Assembly (NCBI GenBank): GCA_016875255.1
Contig: VGRU01000127.1
Location: forward strand, 1 to 10,065
Source: Deltaproteobacteria bacterium
Lineage (GTDB): Bacteria > Desulfobacterota > BSN033 > UBA1163
DNA length: 10,065 nt
Direction of reading: 5' to 3'
Below, piece by piece: positions 5,644-10,065 of this stretch (positions are counted from its first letter, which is position 1; each line of letters begins with the position of its first letter). Under the pieces are notes generated by a model. The model was not told where the DNA came from, did not search any database, and saw only the letters and a program-made list of their open reading frames with translations. Position numbers and translations under genes: made by a program.

Positions 5644-7235
5644 TACGTTTCCGGAGCTTGAAGACAAAGATCATTCTGAGCGTGATCATCGTCGTGGTGG
5701 TCATTGAAGGGGTTTTTCTCTACCTCAACATCAAAACCCTTTCCCAGCAGATGATCGAAAAAACTGAGGAGGAAGCTTTCAACCTCAGCGAAACCATCCG
5801 GCTGAGCATCCGTTATGCGATGATCAAAGACCGCAGAGACGAGTACCAGCGGATCATCGATGATGTGGCCCAGCGAAAGGGAATTTTGGAGGTCCGGATA
5901 TTCAACAAAGCCGGGGAAATCACCGTCTCTTCGGATCGGGCTAAAGTGGGAACGGTCGTGGATATGAAGGCGGAGGCCTGTTATGGATGTCACAGAGAAG
6001 ACGAAGCCAAGGTGCTTCTTCCGTCGGACAGCAAGACCCGGGTCTATCATACGGAAAAACAGAGGCTCCTCGGTCTCATCAATCCCATCTACAATGAACC
6101 CTCCTGCTATCCCTGTCATCCGAAAACCATCAATGTCCTGGGAGTTCTGGATACGATGATCTCTCTTGAAGAATTTGATAAGGAAAAAGCTCAACTTTAC
6201 AACCGGATGCTGCTCTCCGGGGTTATCAGCGTGATTGTGCTTAGCCTCCTGTCGAGTTTGCTTCTCAGACGTTTTATAAACCGGCCCATCGATAAGCTTC
6301 TCGCCGCCACGAAAACAGCGGCCCAGGGCGATCTCGATCAAACCGTGCGCATAAAATCCCACGATGAACTTGGAGAACTCTCCGGTTCTTTTAACCACAT
6401 GATCATAGAGCTGAAGCGTTCTCGTGATGCCATTGAAGGATGGACTCAAGCCCTGGAACAGCGCGTCCAGGAACGCACCCAGGAGCTTCAGCAGGTCCAG
6501 GATCAACTCATCCGGGCGGGCAAGATGGCCGCCCTCGGAGAATTAGCCGCAGGAGTGGCCCATGAGATCAATAATCCTCTCACCGGCGTTTTGACCTTCA
6601 GCTCTTTGATGCTGAAGAAGACGGATGAAAACCACCCATGGAAAAAAGACCTGGAGAACATTGTCCAGCAGACGACCCGGTGTCGAAATATCGTAAAGGG
6701 ACTTTTGGATTTCGCCCGACAGAGGAAGCCTGACAAGAAAGAGTCCGACATTCATTTCCTCATCGACCGAACGCTCACCCTGGTTGAAAATCAGGCCCGT
6801 TTTCAGAATATCAAGATGGTGAAGGAGTTTAAGGCCGGCATGCCAATGCTCTTCATCGATGCAGATCAAATCCAACAGGTGTTTATGAATATCATTATCA
6901 ATTCCGCCGATGCGATGGGTGAAAATGGCGGCACGCTGACGATTAAGACAGCCCTCCATCATGAAATGATTGAAGTCTCCTTCGTGGATACAGGGTGTGG
7001 GATGAACAAGGACCATCTCTTAAAAGTTTTTACGCCTTTCTTCACAACCAAAGAGACCGGAAAGGGCACGGGGTTGGGCTTGGCCATCAGCTATGGAATC
7101 GTTCAAAGCCATGGCGGGGATATTGAAGTGGAGAGCGAAATAGGAAAGGGATCGACCTTCCGGATTAAACTTCCGATTGGAAAACAGAATGGGGAAATGG
7201 GAGGATCAGGAGGAGCAGAAAAAGAAAAAGTATAG
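5640..7235 (+). CDS. Membrane histidine kinase with a di-haem c periplasmic sensor domain
   Basis: 531 residues from the ATG at 5640, which overlaps the AOR stop (ATGA) after GAGAGGGTGGG. In order: TM1 (about 10-30); a ~160-residue periplasmic domain with two covalent haem sites, CYGCH (C114, C117, H118) and CYPCH (C156, C159, H160); TM2 (about 190-209); HAMP (about 207-262); a coiled coil; HisKA with phospho-acceptor H308 in GVAHEINNPL; HATPase_c with N421 (N box), DTGCGM (450-455), FTPFFTT and GKGTGLGL (474-481). IRIFNKAGEITVSSD-like text before the first haem suggests a Cache/PAS-type fold. Haem in the periplasm points to sensing of redox state or a gas such as NO, CO or O2. The H box is of the NtrB/ZraS kind, whose partners are often sigma-54 activators. 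No receiver domain is fused and no regulator gene follows. Confidence 0.93.
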   Translation: MIRFRSLKTKIILSVIIVVVVIEGVFLYLNIKTLSQQMIEKTEEEAFNLSETIRLSIRYAMIKDRRDEYQRIIDDVAQRKGILEVRIFNKAGEITVSSDRAKVGTVVDMKAEACYGCHREDEAKVLLPSDSKTRVYHTEKQRLLGLINPIYNEPSCYPCHPKTINVLGVLDTMISLEEFDKEKAQLYNRMLLSGVISVIVLSLLSSLLLRRFINRPIDKLLAATKTAAQGDLDQTVRIKSHDELGELSGSFNHMIIELKRSRDAIEGWTQALEQRVQERTQELQQVQDQLIRAGKMAALGELAAGVAHEINNPLTGVLTFSSLMLKKTDENHPWKKDLENIVQQTTRCRNIVKGLLDFARQRKPDKKESDIHFLIDRTLTLVENQARFQNIKMVKEFKAGMPMLFIDADQIQQVFMNIIINSADAMGENGGTLTIKTALHHEMIEVSFVDTGCGMNKDHLLKVFTPFFTTKETGKGTGLGLAISYGIVQSHGGDIEVESEIGKGSTFRIKLPIGKQNGEMGGSGGAEKEKV

Positions 7236-7245
7236 TACCCGTATG

Positions 7246-7365
7246 AATCCAGCGATAATCACGTAAAGTACTGTGATTATGCCAGTGTTATTGTCATCCT
7301 GAACTCGTTTCAGGATCTCATGAGATGCTGAAATAAATTCAGCATGACATTTTTATCGCTGGATT
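7246..7365. repeat. Multi-hairpin palindromic element between convergent genes
   Basis: The outer inverted repeat is AATCCAGCGATAA (7246-7258) with TTATCGCTGGATT (7353-7365), 13 of 13 bases. Inside are a hairpin ATAATCAC/GTGATTAT (7255-7262, 7273-7280) and a cloverleaf block closed by TGTCAT (7292-7297) and ATGACA (7344-7349). The block contains CCTGAA/TTCAGG, the palindrome ATCTCATGAGAT and GCTGAA/TTCAGC. CGTATGAAT occurs at 7240-7248 and again at 7374-7382. The form is that of a dispersed GTCAT...ATGAC palindromic repeat or MITE-like element. It lies just after the kinase stop and before the end of the convergent gene, so it may also serve as a bidirectional transcript end. Confidence 0.7.
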
Positions 7366-7405
7366 AAAGCGCTCGTATGAATGTTTGATGAAATTTTATT
7401 CGTGC

Positions 7406-7425
7406 ATCCCCTGCGATGAGGGGAT
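7406..7425. terminator. Weak hairpin at the 3' end of the DUF6599-like gene
   Basis: ATCCCCT (7406-7412) and AGGGGAT (7419-7425) form a perfect 7-bp stem with a 6-nt loop, touching the stop codon of the leftward gene. No U-run follows, so an intrinsic terminator is doubtful. It could be a 3' stabilising hairpin or part of the repeat cluster next to it. Confidence 0.3.
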
Positions 7426-8333
7426 TAAAGATTCAGGTTCTGAGTTAATTTCCCAAGAAGGCTGCTTGCTTCTTGTTCATCGAAACCGCTTGCCCCCAGG
7501 AGGTAAAACTTTCTTTGGATCACAAGAATCTCCCCCTGATGAGTATTTTTTCCTCTCAATGTTTCTGCTTTGAATTGATAAATTTTTCCATTCCTGGCAA
7601 GGTCGTCCCTATATTGTCTTAAAGCATTGGCAGCTTCCTGAGAATTCTTAAAAACAGCTATTAAGAGTTTAGGCTCTTTAGCCCTATTCTTTCCTTGACC
7701 TGCAGTGTCGACAGGTCCATTTCCCCGATAGGCCGCCTGGAAACCTCTTCCTAAAAATTTGCGCCCCCATACCCCCTCCGGAAAATATTGAATCGAGCCC
7801 GGGTTAAGGCCTTCTTTGGGGAAAAACCCGATCTCCCTGGGCGGAGGCGAGGGATCGGGGATGTTTTTGGAAATGAGCAGAGACCAATGTCTCAAAAGGT
7901 CTGGATTCCGTTCTGTCCCAAAGAGCATAATGAAATATTTCCCTTGATAGAAAATACCTGACTGATCCTCAATAAAGGATTCCAGCCCAACGCCGCCTCC
8001 CCGGTCGCCACTTCTAAACCTTGAGAATATTCCAAAGGCATGAAGCACACTTCCCATATCATAAATATCAAGCTCTATCTGACTCTCCCTATCCTTCTGG
8101 TTTTGATAAATCGCGAAGACCGACTTTTGAAACCCATACTTAAAAAAGAGCTCCGCCTGACCATTGATCCGTTCAAAGAGCGTCTTCTTCGTGTAGACCC
8201 GGGGGCCATCGGCCAGGATCCATCCTTCAGGCAGATCTTTCTGAGGAATGAGGGACTGGAGAGGTGTCGCTCCTTCAGACACGCTGCCCCAGGTTAAGAG
8301 AAATAAGATAAGAAAAAAGAGGATTGTTTTCAT
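7425..8333 (-). CDS. Exported DUF6599-like protein of unknown function
   Basis: 302 residues from ATG at 8333, chosen because it opens a typical signal peptide (MKTILFFLILFLLTWGSVSEG, then ATP) with AGGA 6 nt before it; starting 48 nt upstream would put 16 polar residues ahead of the signal. No lipobox cysteine is seen, so a soluble periplasmic protein is expected. The stretch LFERINGQAELFFKYGF (about 52-68) followed by ELDIYDMGSVLHAFGIFS (about 87-104) is what I associate with the DUF6599 family, whose role is not known. The later part has two alpha/beta-looking repeats ending in ILVIQRKFYLLGASGF. The gene converges on the kinase gene and lies downstream of the aldo/keto reductase on the same strand, separated by a 152-bp gap with a palindromic repeat. 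Family name is from memory of motifs; confidence in it is moderate, in the gene high. Confidence 0.75.
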   Translation of the reverse strand: MKTILFFLILFLLTWGSVSEGATPLQSLIPQKDLPEGWILADGPRVYTKKTLFERINGQAELFFKYGFQKSVFAIYQNQKDRESQIELDIYDMGSVLHAFGIFSRFRSGDRGGGVGLESFIEDQSGIFYQGKYFIMLFGTERNPDLLRHWSLLISKNIPDPSPPPREIGFFPKEGLNPGSIQYFPEGVWGRKFLGRGFQAAYRGNGPVDTAGQGKNRAKEPKLLIAVFKNSQEAANALRQYRDDLARNGKIYQFKAETLRGKNTHQGEILVIQRKFYLLGASGFDEQEASSLLGKLTQNLNL

Positions 8334-8390
8334 ACATATCCTGTAGGGGGGATTATCAATATTCTCAAATGATAAAGACATCTATTTGTA

Positions 8391-8463
8391 AAATCCCTCC
8401 TATCCTCCCTTTTCCTAAGGAAGGAATTACCCCTCTTTGGCAAAGAGGGGCGAGGGGAGATTT
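8391..8463. repeat. C/G-rich palindromic repeat between the DUF6599-like gene and the reductase
   Basis: Outer arms AAATCCCTCC (8391-8400) and GGGGAGATTT (8454-8463) pair imperfectly. The core is a perfect 10-bp inverted repeat CCCCTCTTTG (8430-8439) / CAAAGAGGGG (8441-8450), next to a smaller one in CCTTTTCCTAAGGAAGG. It is of the same kind as the palindrome at 545-593. A T5 follows the right arm on the plus strand; on the minus strand, the direction of both neighbouring genes, there is no U-run, so termination there is uncertain. Confidence 0.65.
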
Positions 8464-8485
8464 TTCGATGCCTGTATCAATTCAA

Positions 8486-9631
8486 CTATGAAAACCTTAG
8501 TAATGCCTGCGCCAGCCTCATCTGTGCTTTCACATCAAGACCCCTCCTGCAGATCACAGAACAGGAGGAGCAATCGGAACAGAACTGAACATTTTGTGCC
8601 AAGTCTTTTTCCTCAAAAGCCTCCCGGATGAGTCGGTCCTCTTCATAACCCTCGTGATATGTGACAACTCTTAACAGGTCTTGATGGGAAACCCCGTGAG
8701 GACATTCTCCGCTGCATCCTCCGCAAAAGGTACAGATCCTTCCCTGAAGGAAGCCATGATATTTCTTCAATTCATCGATGTTCTGCTCTGTCAACAAAGT
8801 CCGCATGACGGCGGCGCACTCCTCTATCTCTTCGATGGTGGTGACTCCCGGCACAGCGCAGGATACATTCTGATCCATCAGCGTGTATTTGAGGGCCGCC
8901 TGGTGTGGATTGAGACCTCCCATCTTCTCCTTCTTATACCCTCCAGCCTGGGTCTTCATGGCCACAATCCCTATTCCTGATTTGGCGGCAAGAGCAACCG
9001 CATCCTTCAAACTCTTTGAATGGGTAAAATTGTAGGAGACGAGCGCCACATCATGAGTGTTCGATTTCGATGCCTCGTTCAAAAGGGAAGCCATACCGCT
9101 GTGGGACGAAAAGCCGGTGAATCGTGCCTTTCCCTCTTTTTTCATCTTCGTCATGAATTCGAAAAGTTTCGGATCGGATACTTCTTTTGTTGAATTAAAA
9201 TTATGCCAGATGAGAACGTCGATATAGTCCGTCCGAAGCCTGCGCAGGCTTCTCTCCACAGAGGCCCTCATCTTCTTTTCATCGCCGTCATGAACTTTTG
9301 TCTGGATAAGGACCTGCTGCCGTTTTCCTTCGAAGACTTTTCCCACCATCTCCTCATTTCGTCCTCCCATGTAGCAGTCTGCTGTGTCATAGAAATTGAT
9401 GCCAAGCTCAAAGGCCCTGTGGAGCACGGCGGGATCGCTACAGTTCATCACCCCCATGGACACAGACGTCACCTTCAATCCGGTCTTACCAAGAGTTCTG
9501 TGCTCAACCTTCGCCCCCTGTTCTGATTTTCCAAGAGAGGCCGTTTCCAGCAAAGGAGTGGCCGCAACTCCTAAAACCGTTGCAGATAAGTTTTTAATGA
9601 ATTTCCGCCGATCCATCTTTCCTGATAACAT
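8486..9631 (-). CDS. Tat-exported aldo/keto reductase with C-terminal iron-sulfur domain
   Basis: 381 residues. The ATG at 9631 has GGGAGGG 4-5 nt before it, so I prefer it to the TTG 12 nt upstream; an ATG 15 nt downstream also keeps the signal. MDRRKFIKNLSATVLGVAATP is a twin-arginine signal. The aldo/keto reductase barrel follows, with catalytic tetrad D82 and Y87 (FYDTADCY), K112 (IQTKV) and H143 (LIWHN), and late-barrel motifs ARFTGFSSHSG and CAVPGVTTIEEI. After residue 295 come two C-x2-C-x2-C-x3-C motifs: C300, C303, C306, C310 (CTFCGGCSGECPHG) and C351, C354, C357, C361 (CSDCSSCSVICRRG), able to hold two [4Fe-4S] clusters. Reductases with such tails move electrons between a carbonyl/alcohol pair and iron-sulfur carriers. 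A periplasmic location is odd for a nicotinamide-dependent enzyme. The substrate is unknown. Confidence 0.92.
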   Translation of the reverse strand: MLSGKMDRRKFIKNLSATVLGVAATPLLETASLGKSEQGAKVEHRTLGKTGLKVTSVSMGVMNCSDPAVLHRAFELGINFYDTADCYMGGRNEEMVGKVFEGKRQQVLIQTKVHDGDEKKMRASVERSLRRLRTDYIDVLIWHNFNSTKEVSDPKLFEFMTKMKKEGKARFTGFSSHSGMASLLNEASKSNTHDVALVSYNFTHSKSLKDAVALAAKSGIGIVAMKTQAGGYKKEKMGGLNPHQAALKYTLMDQNVSCAVPGVTTIEEIEECAAVMRTLLTEQNIDELKKYHGFLQGRICTFCGGCSGECPHGVSHQDLLRVVTYHEGYEEDRLIREAFEEKDLAQNVQFCSDCSSCSVICRRGLDVKAQMRLAQALLRFS

Positions 9632-9657
9632 AATCCCTCCCAAACTTTTTCGTTCAA

Positions 9658-9830
9658 TTAATTATAGCCTGTTTATAAATGCCCTTTCCCCGTCATGCCG
9701 GACTTGATCCGGCATCCAGAAGGTTTTGAAATTACTGGATTCCGGCTGGAGTTTACCCCGTTGCAGAACGGGGCCGGAATGACGACCTTTTTGAAAGCCT
9801 TTAGTTTATAAACAGACTTTAATTATAGCC
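9658..9830. mobile_element. MITE-like element with terminal inverted repeats and flanking direct repeat
   Basis: The left end AGCCTGTTTATAAA (9666-9679) and right end TTTATAAACAGACT (9805-9818) are inverted repeats with 13 of 14 matches, bounding 153 bp. TTAATTAT abuts both ends (9658-9665 and 9819-9826), as a target-site duplication would; the direct match in fact runs 12 bp, TTAATTATAGCC. Nested inside is a GTCAT...ATGAC palindrome (9691-9701 with 9774-9784) holding hairpins GCCGGA/TCCGGC, ATCCAG/CTGGAT and CCCCGTT/AACGGGG. There is no transposase. It may bring a promoter: TATAAT at 9661-9666 (minus strand) faces the reductase gene, but without a good -35 box. Confidence 0.65.
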
Positions 9831-9880
9831 CACATCACTCAATTATCAATGCTTCCAACCGCGTTAATTTTTTTGTTGTC

Positions 9881-10065
9881 TTATCGCCAGGAACCCGGGA
9901 AAGCACTCTCTTTCTGACAGAAAAAGGAGTGCGGGTTGTGGGTATTGATGCCTGGAGCTGGGATAGGCCTCTTCCTTTTCTCGCGAAAGAATTCAAAGAA
10001 ACCGGTGATCCGAGGGTCATCTGGGAGGCTCACTTTGCGGGGATTGAAATTGGATACTGTCATAT
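9881..10065 (+). pseudogene. 5'-truncated cyclase family (kynurenine formamidase-like) gene, continuing past the right edge
   Basis: The plus-strand frame reads SPGTRESTLFLTEKGVRVVG, then IDAWSWDRPLPFLAKEF, then GDPRVIWEAHFAGIEIGYCH. This is clearly the second half of a cyclase-family protein (pfam Cyclase, kynurenine formamidase-like metal hydrolases). In intact members about 150 residues with the HxGTHxDxPxH metal motif precede this part. Here the frame is open only from 9812, after a TAA, with no ATG, GTG or TTG before the conserved text and no family-like text in any frame. The reading frame itself is undamaged to the window edge. The MITE-like element ends about 55 bp upstream, which suggests an insertion or deletion removed the front of the gene. 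Residues before SPGTRE (NRVNFFVVL) do not look like the family. Confidence 0.7.

Noticed and set aside
5619..6506. Long minus-strand open frame (295 codons) opposite the kinase N-terminal half
   Set aside because: Shadow of a well-supported kinase coding strand; low-complexity His/Asp-rich text, no ribosome site and no family features.
6543..7016. Minus-strand open frame of 157 codons inside the kinase catalytic region
   Set aside because: Antisense to conserved HisKA/HATPase_c codons; no independent evidence.
7385..7573. Plus-strand 62-codon open frame after the kinase
   Set aside because: It overlaps the 3' end of the DUF6599-like gene in antisense and has no ribosome site; it is not the missing response regulator.
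9835..10063. Two short minus-strand open frames at the right edge
   Set aside because: They are opposite the conserved cyclase text read on the plus strand; no domain features.
1..10065. CRISPR array, tRNA, rRNA or phage genes
   Set aside because: No regularly spaced direct repeats, no cloverleaf with tRNA consensus, and no phage or defence protein motifs were seen on either strand.

Overview
The window looks like a stretch of chromosome from an anaerobic, cytochrome-rich bacterium, most likely Desulfobacterota (a sulfate reducer or syntroph). This rests on gene content: an aldehyde:ferredoxin oxidoreductase (AOR) family tungstoenzyme, a histidine kinase with two haem c motifs in its periplasmic domain, a Tat-exported iron-sulfur aldo/keto reductase, sigma-54 regulation, and several dispersed palindromic repeats between genes. 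The taxonomic call is an inference; there is no rRNA or other marker gene here.

Left block (1-3552, minus strand). Five genes read leftwards as one probable operon: a small His/Cys-containing protein with a hydrophobic N-terminus, a Spy/CpxP/ZraP-like periplasmic protein, a LolD/MacB-type ABC ATPase, a LolE/FtsX-type permease overlapping it by 17 nt, and a LolA-like outer membrane lipoprotein-sorting protein cut by the window edge. A near-consensus sigma-54 promoter (3588-3603, minus strand) stands just upstream of the first gene. About 100 bp further upstream is a perfect 18-bp palindrome in the position of an enhancer site. The whole resembles an inducible envelope-maintenance or envelope-stress unit.

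Control region (3553-3900). This AT-rich divergent spacer also holds two copies of an operator-like sequence (TCTCGACAA-N4-GTCG) exactly 102 bp apart, and a T6A6 tract.

Middle block (3901-7235, plus strand). An AOR-family enzyme overlaps by ATGA the gene of a membrane histidine kinase with two CxxCH haem sites, HAMP, HisKA and HATPase_c. No response regulator is present. The kinase is of the type that usually partners sigma-54 activators, so a testable model is that it works through a distant NtrC-like regulator on the divergent sigma-54 operon.

Right block (7236-10065). A strongly structured palindromic element (7246-7365) separates the kinase from a convergent exported DUF6599-like protein. 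A second palindromic element lies between that gene and the aldo/keto reductase. Upstream of the reductase is a 153-bp MITE-like element with terminal inverted repeats and a direct flanking repeat. Just beyond it, on the plus strand, is the 3' part of a cyclase (kynurenine formamidase-like) gene without a usable start codon, apparently truncated at its 5' end.
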